From Elusimicrobiota bacterium (GTDB lineage Bacteria > Elusimicrobiota > Elusimicrobia > Elusimicrobiales > UBA9959): a stretch of DNA of 38,452 bases. The DNA is taken from the NCBI GenBank assembly GCA_016234365.1, contig JACRER010000073.1, forward strand, positions 1 to 38,452, read 5' to 3'. Shown here one piece after another: positions 22,566 to 32,992 of the stretch (position 1 is its first letter; each line of letters opens with the position of its first letter). Below the pieces are notes generated by a model. That model worked only from the letters and a program-made list of their open reading frames with translations. It searched no databases and was not told the DNA's origin. A program made the position numbers and the translations under genes.

Positions 22566-22595
22566 AAAAAGCCGGGCGCGTGCCCGGCTTTTTCT
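22566..22595. terminator. Bidirectional terminator after the CsgG-like gene
   Basis: A 7-bp GC stem (22571-22577 with 22582-22588) and a 4-base loop, flanked by A and T runs so that it works for both convergent genes. Confidence 0.85.
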
Positions 22596-22609
22596 TTGCC
22601 CCGCGGCGG

Positions 22610-23017
22610 TCAATCCATCAGCCGCTTCTGTCCCTGCAGTTCGCGCATGCGCTGCACGTCCTGCGTGAACTCCAGGCAACCGAGGTATTTCCCCTTCTCG
22701 TCGCGAAGCGCGCAGAACTCTATGAACATCTTGTGCTTCGGCTTGCCTTTTTCGACTTCCAGGTCTATCCAGAAAGTGGCCGTATCGCGCTTGCCGGCCT
22801 TCATCTCGCCCACCAGGCGCTCCACCAGCTCCAGGCTGTGCTGGGGGTGGCATTGCCGGAAATTCATACCCATGGCCGTCATCGGCCGCTTGAAAATACG
22901 GGTCTCGTGCCTGTTCCAGCCCACCACCTCGTCGTTGGCGTCTATCACCGTAAGTTCCGCCGGCAGGGCCTCTATCATGGCCTTCACCAGCGCCGCGTCC
23001 ATTTTATCGAAAAGCAT
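22610..23017 (-). CDS. Stand-alone PAS-domain protein (DUF438 C-terminal type)
   Basis: A 135-residue cytoplasmic protein that is almost one PAS domain (about residues 12-125). Patterns such as ELTVIDANDEVVGWNRHETR, NFRQCHPQHSLELVERLVGEM and LEFTQDVQRMRELQGQKRL resemble the PAS part of DUF438 proteins, where a hemerythrin-like domain often precedes it. That domain is absent here. The RQCHP segment is the likely cofactor or ligand region, but no ligand can be assigned. GGAGGG precedes the start and TATAAT (23047-23042) gives it its own promoter. Confidence 0.75.
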   Translation of the reverse strand: MLFDKMDAALVKAMIEALPAELTVIDANDEVVGWNRHETRIFKRPMTAMGMNFRQCHPQHSLELVERLVGEMKAGKRDTATFWIDLEVEKGKPKHKMFIEFCALRDEKGKYLGCLEFTQDVQRMRELQGQKRLMD

Positions 23018-23054
23018 ATTTCCCTCCGTGACCGTTACCTCATTATAGAAAAAA

Positions 23055-23080
23055 GCCCCGCCGGGAAGCGGGGCCTTTTC
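23055..23080 (-). terminator. Terminator between the secreted-protein pair and the PAS gene
   Basis: A 7-bp GC stem (23055-23061 with 23068-23074). On minus it is followed by a T run and then by the TATAAT of the PAS gene. It ends the transcript of the two paralogous secreted proteins. Confidence 0.75.
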
Positions 23081-23096
23081 TTTTCTACGAGCGCGT

Positions 23097-23834
23097 TTAT
23101 TGCGGGGTCTGGATCTTAAGCGTTATGCCGTTGTCGCCCACGGTAAAGCCGGTAAGGTGCAGCTCGCCCACCAGGCCGGGCGGCACGAACTGGTTGATGA
23201 TCTTGGAAGAGAGCGTAGCGCGCAGCGTCCACGCGGTCTTGTCGTAGCTCATCTTTATAACTTCTTCGGCCTTCATCGGGATCTGCTTCTTTTTGAGGAA
23301 ATCGTTCACGGCGGAGTAGACGCCCTTTATGGCCACGTCCATCACCTGCACCATCACCTCTTCCTGGTTGATGGGGCCAACCGGCATTGCCTTCACGTCC
23401 GGCTCCATGGCCGCGTGCAGCTGGACGCGCTGTATGCGCAGGGCCAGCTTATCGGTGGCTTCCAGGTAGGGCTTCAGCGTAAGCGTAGGCTGCACTATGA
23501 TGCCGCCCTGGTTCACCCGGATGTTGGTGACGCGCAGGAACTCGCCCGATTTGGACATCACCGGGGCGTCCTGGTCTATCACCGTCAGCCGCTTGTCGGA
23601 AGCCGCCGCCATGAGCACGGCCTTTTTGAGAGTCTTATAAGGTATCCGGATGCCCAAGTCCACCCCAACCATGTCGTCGGCGGAGGGCGCCGGAACCGGC
23701 GCTTTAAGCCCGGCCTGGACCGCGCGGACGTCGTCGGCGCTTACCGAGGCCAGGTCGAAATCGGAAGCCATCGCGCGGCCGCAGAGCAGCAGGGCCGTTG
23801 CCGCCAGGATCGTTTTAAGGTTCAGGTTTTTCAT
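23097..23834 (-). CDS. Secreted protein, shorter paralogue of the adjacent gene
   Basis: A 245-residue exported protein with a signal peptide cleaved near AMA-SDF. I do not recognise a named family. It matches the first half of the next protein along its whole length (DFDLASVSADDVRA against EFDLNSVSAGDIKA; YDKTAWTLRAT against YDRKSWTLRAT). The pattern of long amphipathic beta strands and one hydrophobic helix recalls lipid-binding LmeA/TULIP-type folds, but this is only an impression. The start is the ATG at 23834 behind AGGGAGA. It lies 23 bases after the longer paralogue, in one operon. Confidence 0.7.
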   Translation of the reverse strand: MKNLNLKTILAATALLLCGRAMASDFDLASVSADDVRAVQAGLKAPVPAPSADDMVGVDLGIRIPYKTLKKAVLMAAASDKRLTVIDQDAPVMSKSGEFLRVTNIRVNQGGIIVQPTLTLKPYLEATDKLALRIQRVQLHAAMEPDVKAMPVGPINQEEVMVQVMDVAIKGVYSAVNDFLKKKQIPMKAEEVIKMSYDKTAWTLRATLSSKIINQFVPPGLVGELHLTGFTVGDNGITLKIQTPQ

Positions 23835-23857
23835 AAATTTTCTCCCTATATCCGCGA

Positions 23858-25123
23858 TCACAGTTCGAACCCGAGGTACAGCAGGCCGTTGGCTATCTTG
23901 AGGTTGTTGATCACGGCGCCCTTGGCGAAGGAGGGCATGAAAGCGCTGTTCTTAAGGACTATCTTTACGCTCTTATCGTCGAGCTTGGTGGCGGTCATCA
24001 CCTTCACCAGTTGCGGGTTGGTGGTCAGGGTGCTTATAACGGAGGCGTTGATCTTGCCCTGGATCCAGTTGTTGATGAAGCCGGGGATGCCTATGCCGTA
24101 GGCCTGGTCCACTTCCACGCGCTCCACGGTGACCTTCAGCGTGTTGGGGCCGAGGTAGGAGGGAAGGATGATGGCCTTGAAGTAGACGTTGGGCTTGCCT
24201 ATAACGGTGCGGGCGTAGATCTTGCCGGCCACTTCCAGGCGGCCGTCGGCGCGGAACTTAAGCCCGCCCTCGTGGCCCTGGGGATGGAACTCGAAATCTC
24301 CCTGCTTGGTGAACTGGGCTATGAAATTGTCCAGCAGGCCGTCGGAGATGGTAAGGTTATAGCCGGCCAGCTGCGCGGCGTTAACGGAACCGGTCTTAAC
24401 GCTGAGGGCGAAGCCTGACTCGTCGAAGGTGAAGTTGGAGAGGGAGACGTTGCTTATGAGCCCCGGCATCAGCGGCGCTATGAAATTGGGGTTGACCGTG
24501 GCGCGCAGCGTCCAGCTCTTGCGGTCGTAGGCGAAGACCAGTACGTCCTTGGCGCGGAGCGCCACCTTGTTCTTGGTGAACGCCTCGTCCATGGACTGCA
24601 GCATCGAGGTGGTGAGGTTGGTCATCACCATCTCCATCAGGCCGTCCTTATCCAGCTGCTGGGCGTTGATGGCCTTGGGGCCGAACGCTATGTCGGCCTC
24701 CACCTTCTCTACCTTTATGGAAAGTTTATTGGCCCCTTCGAAAGCGGGGCGGAGCAGCACGGTGGGCTCCACTTCGATGCCGTTGTAGTTAACAGTAACG
24801 TTGGTGAAAGCTATATGGTCGGCCTGTTTAAAAAGTACCGGGGCCGCCTTGTCTATGGGCTGCATCTTTATCCCGGGCAGTTCGCCCAGGCGGGAGCTCA
24901 GGGACTTGAACGGCAGTTTAACGGTCAGGTCCAGTAAAGCGTTAGGCTGGTTGGGGGATTTGTCCAGGTTCACTATCTCCTCGGGCATCGGGACGTCCAG
25001 TTCCATCGCTTCCCTGGAGGCCTTGATATCGCCGGCGCTTACGGAGTTAAGGTCGAACTCACCGGCAAAACCAGCCGCCGAGAAGTTCGCCGCAGCTATG
25101 ACCGCAAGGATTAGCTTTTTCAT
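23858..25123 (-). CDS. Secreted protein with internal duplication, longer paralogue
   Basis: A 421-residue exported protein (signal peptide about 1-20). Residues 22-245 are homologous to the neighbouring 245-residue protein. The second half repeats part of the first: segment 122-146 (TVLLRPAFEGANKLSIKVEK...) aligns with 317-341 (FKAIILPSYLGPNTLKVTVE...). So a beta-rich unit has been duplicated in the gene and copied again beside it. No catalytic motif is visible. A soluble periplasmic lipid- or polymer-binding role is possible but unproven. TAGACT lies 6 bases before the ATG without a Shine-Dalgarno, suggesting a leaderless mRNA. Confidence 0.7.
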   Translation of the reverse strand: MKKLILAVIAAANFSAAGFAGEFDLNSVSAGDIKASREAMELDVPMPEEIVNLDKSPNQPNALLDLTVKLPFKSLSSRLGELPGIKMQPIDKAAPVLFKQADHIAFTNVTVNYNGIEVEPTVLLRPAFEGANKLSIKVEKVEADIAFGPKAINAQQLDKDGLMEMVMTNLTTSMLQSMDEAFTKNKVALRAKDVLVFAYDRKSWTLRATVNPNFIAPLMPGLISNVSLSNFTFDESGFALSVKTGSVNAAQLAGYNLTISDGLLDNFIAQFTKQGDFEFHPQGHEGGLKFRADGRLEVAGKIYARTVIGKPNVYFKAIILPSYLGPNTLKVTVERVEVDQAYGIGIPGFINNWIQGKINASVISTLTTNPQLVKVMTATKLDDKSVKIVLKNSAFMPSFAKGAVINNLKIANGLLYLGFEL

Positions 25124-25124
25124 A

Positions 25125-25163
25125 CTAATAGTCTAACAGGCACCCCTTGAAACCGTAAGTGTC
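25125..25163 (+). repeat. Possible diverged third copy of the 38-base repeat
   Basis: Similar to the repeats at 32918-32955 and 38284-38321 in its first half (AATAG, CTA, CAGGC) and in the GTA..GTGTC end, with several mismatches and small insertions. It overlaps the promoter of the adjacent secreted-protein gene. Confidence 0.3.
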
Positions 25164-25166
25164 AAA

Positions 25167-25224
25167 GGGCCCAGCGCCCTGGGCCCATTAGGCCCCCCCC
25201 GGCAAAGGGCCCCGCGGCCCCCCC
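25167..25224 (-). other. G-rich tract with quadruplex-forming potential
   Basis: Six runs of three to eight G on the minus strand (at 25224-25218, 25213-25210, 25200-25193, 25186-25184, 25179-25177 and 25172-25170). The last four are separated by loops of 4-6 bases. The segment 25167-25186 also forms a perfect 8-bp hairpin. It lies just past the tex terminator. Confidence 0.5.
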
Positions 25225-25254
25225 AAAAAAAAGAGCCCCGGGAACGCCCGGGGC
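25225..25254 (-). terminator. Terminator after tex
   Basis: An 8-bp GC stem (25235-25242 with 25247-25254), loop AACG, followed on the minus strand by CTC and eight T. It ends tex transcription. Confidence 0.85.
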
Positions 25255-25281
25255 CCTTTATCTTCCCGAAGTATAAGCGCG

Positions 25282-27579
<2,298 letters not shown>

Positions 27580-27661
27580 TTACGTCCTCCGGAAAAAATT
27601 ACCCGTATAGGATATAAAATAGCCGGCCCGCCGGGCCACTTCCCCGTCGGGAAGAAATAAA

Positions 27662-27697
27662 AAACCCCCCGGCTTTTACGGCCGGGGGGTTTCTTTA
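27662..27697 (-). terminator. Terminator between the protease gene and tex
   Basis: A perfect 12-bp stem (27662-27673 with 27681-27692) with a 7-base loop and flanking A and T runs. It ends the trypsin-like protease transcript upstream of tex. Confidence 0.85.
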
Positions 27698-27708
27698 AAC
27701 CGGGCGGA

Positions 27709-28668
27709 CTAGTTGGCTTCCAAAACCAACTGCCTGAGCAGCGCGAAGGCCGGGGAGGCTTTGCCTATCCCCACCCGCTCGGGCGCGGGGCCCATGGCGG
27801 CCTTGGTGAAAGGCGAAGTTACGGAGGACAGCTTGGTCACGTCCTCGCCGCGGCAGCCCTCGGAAGGGCAGACGTTGGAGACGCGGCAGCCGTTCTTGTA
27901 GACATAGTCGTTCTCGCCGCGCACCAGGATGCCCTCTATGTCGCCGGTCCGGGCGTTGAACACCGCGGAACCGGAGTTGCCGCCGTAGGTGTCGAGGTTG
28001 GCCACGAAATAGCCCTTGGGGGTGATATCGCGCACGGTGGCGCCGCCCGCCACCTTGGTGGGCAGGCCGGCCGGGTGGCCTATCACCACCAGGCTGTCGC
28101 CGTTCTTAAGCGTGTCCTGGGTGTTGTACTTGAGGGGCTTGTGGTTGGCCACCTTGCGGTCCAGGCGGATAAGGGCCCAGTCGGCGCCGGTGCCCACCTG
28201 CTCGCGGCCTATGAGCTGCGCGCAGCCGTACACTTCGCCGGCGGGCACGGAGACCGGCATTACGCCGGCGGCCTTTACGCCAAAGCCGAACACGAACCGG
28301 GTGGTCTTGCAGGCGTCGGCGCTCTTTACGCAATGGCCGGCGGTCATGATGATGTCGGGGGCTACCAGAGAGCCGGAGCAGAAGGCGCCGGTGACCTGGT
28401 CGTAAAAAGGCTCTTCCTTGCAGAGGCCGTAGCCCTGCGCGTAGGATTCGGTGGTCAGGTCTGCCTTGTCGCCGTTAACGGCCACGTCGGAACCCTGGAA
28501 CAGGCCCACGGTGGAATCCGCGAGCGCCAGCAGGCGGGCGTCCGAGACCTGGTAGAGGTCCAGGCGGTCGTCCGCGCCGTAGATAACTTTGCCGGCATCG
28601 CCGGCGGCGAAAACCCGGCCGGACGCGAGGAGCGCGAGGGCGGCGGCCGCAAGGATCAGCTTCTTCAT
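27709..28668 (-). CDS. Secreted trypsin-like serine protease
   Basis: A 319-residue S1-fold protease with a signal peptide (cleavage near VFA-AGD). The catalytic triad is intact: His112 in TAGHC, Asp163 in GADWALIRL, and Ser232 in GGNSGSAVF, which is the V8/glutamyl-endopeptidase-like form of GDSGG. There are many cysteines (including a CRVSNVCPSEGCRG stretch), suggesting disulfides. A segment of about 70 residues lies between the signal and the catalytic domain and may be a propeptide. GGAGGT precedes the ATG. The target is unknown. Confidence 0.9.
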   Translation of the reverse strand: MKKLILAAAALALLASGRVFAAGDAGKVIYGADDRLDLYQVSDARLLALADSTVGLFQGSDVAVNGDKADLTTESYAQGYGLCKEEPFYDQVTGAFCSGSLVAPDIIMTAGHCVKSADACKTTRFVFGFGVKAAGVMPVSVPAGEVYGCAQLIGREQVGTGADWALIRLDRKVANHKPLKYNTQDTLKNGDSLVVIGHPAGLPTKVAGGATVRDITPKGYFVANLDTYGGNSGSAVFNARTGDIEGILVRGENDYVYKNGCRVSNVCPSEGCRGEDVTKLSSVTSPFTKAAMGPAPERVGIGKASPAFALLRQLVLEAN

Positions 28669-28765
28669 CAGTCAGTACCTCCGAACAATAATAGAACCAA
28701 GGTCAGGTTATCTTTTTGTGCGTCCCAAATCAATTGAAAATACCGGCATTTCCGGCCAAGCCCGC

Positions 28766-29143
28766 CTAGTCGCGGCCGCCGGCGGCCCGCAGCGCCAGGG
28801 CGCGCCTCACCTGGTCCAGCACGTCTTCCCGCTCCAGGGGCTTTATCATGTATGAAAACACGCCCTGCGCCATGGCCTTGGAGACCGTCTCGGAAGAACC
28901 ATCCCCGGTGATCATTATCACCAGCGGCCGGCGACGCATGGCTGCGAGTTTTTTGAGCACCTCGAGGCCGTTCATGCCCGGCATATCCACGTCCAGCAGC
29001 ACCAGGTCCGGGTTTTCGGAACCGGCCATTTCCAGCGCGGTATTGCCGTCGCTGGCGCAGAACACGTCGTACCCCGCCAGTATCCTGGAAAGCGACCCCA
29101 GGGACTGCTCGTCGTCGTCGGCTATAAGTATTTTTCCTTCCAT
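28766..29143 (-). CDS. Single-domain response regulator (CheY-like)
   Basis: A 125-residue receiver domain without output domain. The acidic pocket is Asp9-Asp10-Asp11, the phosphoacceptor Asp51 lies in LLDVDMPGMNG, with Thr79 and Lys101 (IKP) as conserved switch residues. It follows the hybrid kinase by 23 bases in the same direction, behind AAGGGGTT, and is the likely end point or shuttle of that phosphorelay with the HPt protein encoded divergently. Confidence 0.92.
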   Translation of the reverse strand: MEGKILIADDDEQSLGSLSRILAGYDVFCASDGNTALEMAGSENPDLVLLDVDMPGMNGLEVLKKLAAMRRRPLVIMITGDGSSETVSKAMAQGVFSYMIKPLEREDVLDQVRRALALRAAGGRD

Positions 29144-29166
29144 AATTCAACCCCTTTTAAGCGGCG

Positions 29167-31782
29167 TCAGCCGCGCTTGGCGGCGAAATTTACCAGGTAA
29201 GAATAGAACGTGCCCTTGCGGATGGGCTTGCTGAGGTAGTCGTCGCAGCCCGCCTGGAGCGTTTTATCCGCGTCCTCGCGGGTGGCCATGGCCGTAAGCG
29301 CCACCACCCGGGTTCTTTTCCGGTTTTCCTTTTTTTCCAATTCGCGTATCTTTACCGTAGTCTCGTAGCCGTCAATCCCCGGCATCTGCATATCCATAAA
29401 GACTATGTCGTAAACGTTCTCGGTGAATTTAGCCAGCGCCTCAAAGCCGTCCACCGCCAGTTCAAGTTTAACCCTGGAACCTTTCAACATGGCGTTCATC
29501 AGTATGCGGTTATCCTGCGCGTCGTCCACTATCAGCACGGAGAGCTCCGGCAGGTCTTCTTTGGCGGACCCGGCCGGCTTCGGCGCCGCGTCCACTGCCG
29601 GGCGGACGGAAGCGGAGAGCATGGTGAGCGCGCCTTCCAGCAGCGCCTGCTTCCTCACCGGTTTCATGATGTGCGTGTTAACCCCTATGGCCCGGAAATC
29701 CTCCCGTTTAAGGCGCACCGTGTCGGAGGTGACAAGGGCGACCGCCGGCTTGGGCGTTATTTCGGCGTCGGCCATCAGCCGCCGGCAGAACTCGTAGCCG
29801 TCCATGCCCGGCATATTGAAGTCCACGAAGACGCCGTGGAAAGGCACCCCCCGCGTCTGCTCCTCCAGCAGTTTCGCCAGGCCGGCCTCGCCCCCGGATA
29901 CCCCTTCGCAGGAAGCGCCCCAGCTCTGCGCCACCTCCCTGGTTATGATGCGGTTCACCAGGTTATCGTCCACCACCAAAAAGCGCTTTCCCTTCAGTTC
30001 CGCCACGTCTATCTTCGGCAGATAGACCTCGCGCCTGTCCTTCTGCGGGCAAACCTTGACCGTAAAATAAAAGATCGTGCCCACCCCGGGTTCGCTCTCC
30101 AGCCAGATCTTGCCGCCCATCAGTTCGATGAGCATTTTGGAGATAGGCAGCCCCAGCCCCGTCCCGCCGTATTTGCGGGTAGTGGACGAATCAGCCTGGG
30201 TGAATTTCTCGAACACCGAAGCGAGTTTCTCGCCCGGTATGCCTATGCCGGTATCCTTTACCGAGACCAGCAACTGCAGGCAGTCGCCGGACTCAGCCTG
30301 CTTGCGCACGCTAAGGGAAACCCAGCCTTTCTCCACGAATTTAACCGCGTTGCCCATCAGGTTAAGCAGCACCTGCTTGAGGCGGGTGGCGTCGCCCTCC
30401 ACAAAAACGGGGACATCCGCCTCCAGCTTGCAATTTACCTCTACGCCTTTTTTGCCGGCACGCACCGAGACTATTTCAGAAACCTGTGAAACCAGCTCCT
30501 CCAGGTTGAAGGGCGCTTTTTCCACCTCTATCTTGCCGGCTTCGATCTTGGAGATATCCAGCACGTCGTTGATGATGGACAACAGCGTATCGCTGGCGTT
30601 GCGCATGATGGCCAGGTACTGCGCGTGCTCCTTGCTCAGCGCGGCCTCGTCTATAAGTTCCGACATGCCCACTATGGCGTTGAGCGGCGTACGGATCTCG
30701 TGGCTCATGGCGGCCAGAAAATCGCTCTTGGCCTGGTTGGCCTGTTCCGCCTCGTGCTTGGCCTGCATAACCTCGGCCATAAGCTGCTTCTCCAGGGTGA
30801 TGTCCTTATGCAGGGCCATAAAGTGGGTCAGCGCACCCTCTCCGTTGCGGATGGGAGAGATATTGGCCTTTATCCAGATCAGCGCGCCTGACTTGGTCTT
30901 ATTGCGCAGCTCTCCGCTCCAGGAACGTCCGCCCAGCAGGGCGCGCCAGAGGCTTTGGTAAAGTTCCTGCGGCATCTCTCCTGACTTGAGCAGCCGCGGG
31001 TTCTTTCCCACGGCTTCGGCCACGGAATAACCGTGCATACCGGTGAAAGCCGGGTTGACGTACTCTATCTTCCCGGAAGTGTCGGTCACCACCACGCCCA
31101 GCGAAGATTCTTCTATGCCTTTCTTCAGGACCAGGATCTCTTCGTGCTGCTCGCTGACCGCCTTGTTAAAATTCTTTAGCGAATACACTACCCAGAACAT
31201 CAGCAGGAGTATCCCGGTGGCTATGGATGAGCTGGAGACGACCAGTTCCGTCACCACCTTCTTGGCCGCTTCGGCCAACCCGGCGTTCAATTCCAGCCTT
31301 GCCCGGGACTGCGCGGAGAGTTTTTTCCTCAATGCCGACGCCGTCTCGTAGAACCGTGAGAACTCCGCCTGGGCCGACGCTTTATCCGCAGCGGCCATGG
31401 CCGGAGCGGAGCAGCTGCCCCTATGCCGGGCCAGCGCCACGCGAAGGGCAGCGAGATCGCTTTCGGAAAATTCCGGGGAAACGGACCCGGCCTCGCCTAC
31501 CGCGGCGGCGGCGTCGTCGGCTTCTTTCAGGGCTTTACAGTAGGCCGCACGGCGCTCCCCGGACGGCTGGATGGAGCATACGCGGATGGATCCCTCGGCG
31601 AACCGTACCGCATCGGTCAGGCTGAGTGTGCGGGTAAGTTTCATGTGCTCGCGCGAAACGGTCAGGTCCATCTCCTGGAGGTGGCGCATAAGGTACAGGG
31701 CGCGTCCTATCATCAGCACATGCAATGCTACCGCCAGCAGCAGAAATCCCCAGGTAAGTCGGTACTGTTTATTGGTTTTCAT
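29167..31782 (-). CDS. Hybrid sensor histidine kinase with two receiver domains
   Basis: An 871-residue membrane kinase. Membrane helices at about 11-30 and 182-203 enclose a periplasmic helical sensor of about 150 residues containing Cys69, Cys82 and Cys124. Then come PAS (about 218-332), HisKA with His361 in MSHEIRTPL, HATPase (about 460-580), receiver 1 with Asp654 (VDFNMPGMDG) and receiver 2 with Asp797 (MDMQMPGIDG). It has a good promoter (TTGATA, 18 bases, TATACT). A stand-alone receiver follows and an HPt gene is divergent, so the module can run a His-Asp-His-Asp relay. There is no HPt domain inside the kinase, which explains the separate gene. Confidence 0.94.
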   Translation of the reverse strand: MKTNKQYRLTWGFLLLAVALHVLMIGRALYLMRHLQEMDLTVSREHMKLTRTLSLTDAVRFAEGSIRVCSIQPSGERRAAYCKALKEADDAAAAVGEAGSVSPEFSESDLAALRVALARHRGSCSAPAMAAADKASAQAEFSRFYETASALRKKLSAQSRARLELNAGLAEAAKKVVTELVVSSSSIATGILLLMFWVVYSLKNFNKAVSEQHEEILVLKKGIEESSLGVVVTDTSGKIEYVNPAFTGMHGYSVAEAVGKNPRLLKSGEMPQELYQSLWRALLGGRSWSGELRNKTKSGALIWIKANISPIRNGEGALTHFMALHKDITLEKQLMAEVMQAKHEAEQANQAKSDFLAAMSHEIRTPLNAIVGMSELIDEAALSKEHAQYLAIMRNASDTLLSIINDVLDISKIEAGKIEVEKAPFNLEELVSQVSEIVSVRAGKKGVEVNCKLEADVPVFVEGDATRLKQVLLNLMGNAVKFVEKGWVSLSVRKQAESGDCLQLLVSVKDTGIGIPGEKLASVFEKFTQADSSTTRKYGGTGLGLPISKMLIELMGGKIWLESEPGVGTIFYFTVKVCPQKDRREVYLPKIDVAELKGKRFLVVDDNLVNRIITREVAQSWGASCEGVSGGEAGLAKLLEEQTRGVPFHGVFVDFNMPGMDGYEFCRRLMADAEITPKPAVALVTSDTVRLKREDFRAIGVNTHIMKPVRKQALLEGALTMLSASVRPAVDAAPKPAGSAKEDLPELSVLIVDDAQDNRILMNAMLKGSRVKLELAVDGFEALAKFTENVYDIVFMDMQMPGIDGYETTVKIRELEKKENRKRTRVVALTAMATREDADKTLQAGCDDYLSKPIRKGTFYSYLVNFAAKRG

Positions 31783-31828
31783 AAAAATCCGCGGTCCCGC
31801 CCGGCGGACGGTTCCCCCTATCCGTGGT

Positions 31829-31882
31829 AGTATAGCGAGAATGGAGGAAAGATATCAACGTTCCCGTGTTTTAATGTAAGAT
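31829..31882. promoter_or_regulatory. Divergent promoters of the hybrid kinase and HPt genes
   Basis: Minus strand: TTGATA (31858-31853), 18-base spacer, TATACT (31834-31829). Plus strand: TAAGAT (31877-31882), 7 bases before the HPt ATG. Both lie within about 55 bases, so the two genes may be co-regulated. Confidence 0.6.
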
Positions 31883-31889
31883 TTGTCCC

Positions 31890-32198
31890 ATGGCGAAACA
31901 AATAATAAAAGTGGACGAGGACCTGAAGGACCTGGTCCCCCTGTACCTGCAGAACTGGACCGGCCAGCTGGACGTTATCTCCGCCCTGCTGGAAAAGAAC
32001 GATTTCAAGGAACTTAAAGCCATCGGCCACAAACTGCACGGTTCCGGCGGCGGCTTCGGTTTTGATTTCCTGACCGAACTGGGAAAACGCATGGAACTTT
32101 CCGCGCTGGCCTGCGACAAGGCGGCGCTGACCGCCCAGGCCGGGGAACTGAAAGATTACCTCGGGGCCATAGAAGTTGAATACGTGCCGATGGGCTAA
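31890..32198 (+). CDS. Histidine phosphotransfer (HPt) protein
   Basis: A 102-residue all-helical HPt domain. The phosphorylatable histidine is His47 in AIGHKLHGSGGGFG; the usual Lys three residues later is replaced by His50. It should carry phosphate between the hybrid kinase receivers and a final regulator such as the adjacent CheY-like protein. There is no Shine-Dalgarno; TAAGAT lies 7 bases upstream, so the mRNA is probably leaderless. Confidence 0.9.
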   Translation: MAKQIIKVDEDLKDLVPLYLQNWTGQLDVISALLEKNDFKELKAIGHKLHGSGGGFGFDFLTELGKRMELSALACDKAALTAQAGELKDYLGAIEVEYVPMG

Positions 32199-32217
32199 AA
32201 ACCTCCGGTCCACCCGC

Positions 32218-32892
32218 CTACAACAGTCCTTTCTGCTTGAAGCTCATAAAACCCTCCCGCGTCACTATCACGTGGTCCAGCAGTTCTATGCCCAGGAGTT
32301 TGCCCGCCTGCGCCAGCCGCTTGGTAAGGCTCAGGTCCTCGTCCGACGGCTCCAGGCAGCCCGACGGGTGATTGTGGGCCACTATCACGCTGGCGGCCAG
32401 GTTCTTCACCGCCGGTTCGAACACCTCGCGCGGGTGCACCAGGTTGTAGTTGAGCGTGCCTATGGAGACGATGTCGCGCTTGATCTCCTGGTTGCGCGTG
32501 TCCAGGAAGAATACTACGAAGTGCTCCTTCTTTTCCCCGCGCACGTCGCGCAGTTCCTCCCAGATGTCGCGCGGTTTGAGGTAGATGCCGGCCTTTTTGC
32601 CGTTGAGGTAGCGCCGCCCCAGTTCGAAAGCGGCCAGTATCTCGCAGCTGCGCACAGGGCCCAGCCCCGGGAAAGCGCGCAACTCGGCGAAGCCGGCCTT
32701 GGCCAGGTCCGCACGGCCGAAACGGCGCAGCAGGTCCCCCGCCAGGTCCAGCACGCCGCACCCGCGCGCACCGGTGCGCAGCAGCACCGCCAGCAACTCC
32801 TCGTCGGCCAGCTTCTCCGGCCCGTAACGCATAAGTTTCTCCCGCGGGCGCTCCACCCGCGGCATGTCCTGTATGGTCCCCGCTCCTTTCAT
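32218..32892 (-). CDS. radC: RadC/MPN-domain JAMM protein
   Basis: A 224-residue RadC-family protein. An N-terminal helix-hairpin-helix region (FPGLGPV near 74) precedes the MPN/JAMM domain, with the zinc motif HNHPSG at 173-178 and the downstream Asp in PSDED. The family's role is unsettled despite the name (DNA repair was proposed, then disputed). GGGAGGC precedes the ATG. Its upstream region carries one copy of the 38-base repeat. Confidence 0.92.
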   Translation of the reverse strand: MKGAGTIQDMPRVERPREKLMRYGPEKLADEELLAVLLRTGARGCGVLDLAGDLLRRFGRADLAKAGFAELRAFPGLGPVRSCEILAAFELGRRYLNGKKAGIYLKPRDIWEELRDVRGEKKEHFVVFFLDTRNQEIKRDIVSIGTLNYNLVHPREVFEPAVKNLAASVIVAHNHPSGCLEPSDEDLSLTKRLAQAGKLLGIELLDHVIVTREGFMSFKQKGLL

Positions 32893-32917
32893 AACGCCTC
32901 CCTTTCCCGACTCCCCG

Positions 32918-32955
32918 CCAATAGCCTAGCAGGCCAACCCGACAGCGTAGTGTCG
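32918..32955 (+). repeat. 38-base dispersed repeat, copy 1
   Basis: 35 of 38 bases match the copy at 38284-38321. The unit starts CCAATAGCCTAGCAG and ends in a dyad CGACA-(6)-TGTCG. It lies between radC and the 32993 gene. On the minus strand it is 26-63 bases upstream of radC and could contain promoter or operator sequence. Confidence 0.7.
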
Positions 32956-32992
32956 GGGAATTTTTGTATCATTTGCGCATAGGGTGGAACCG

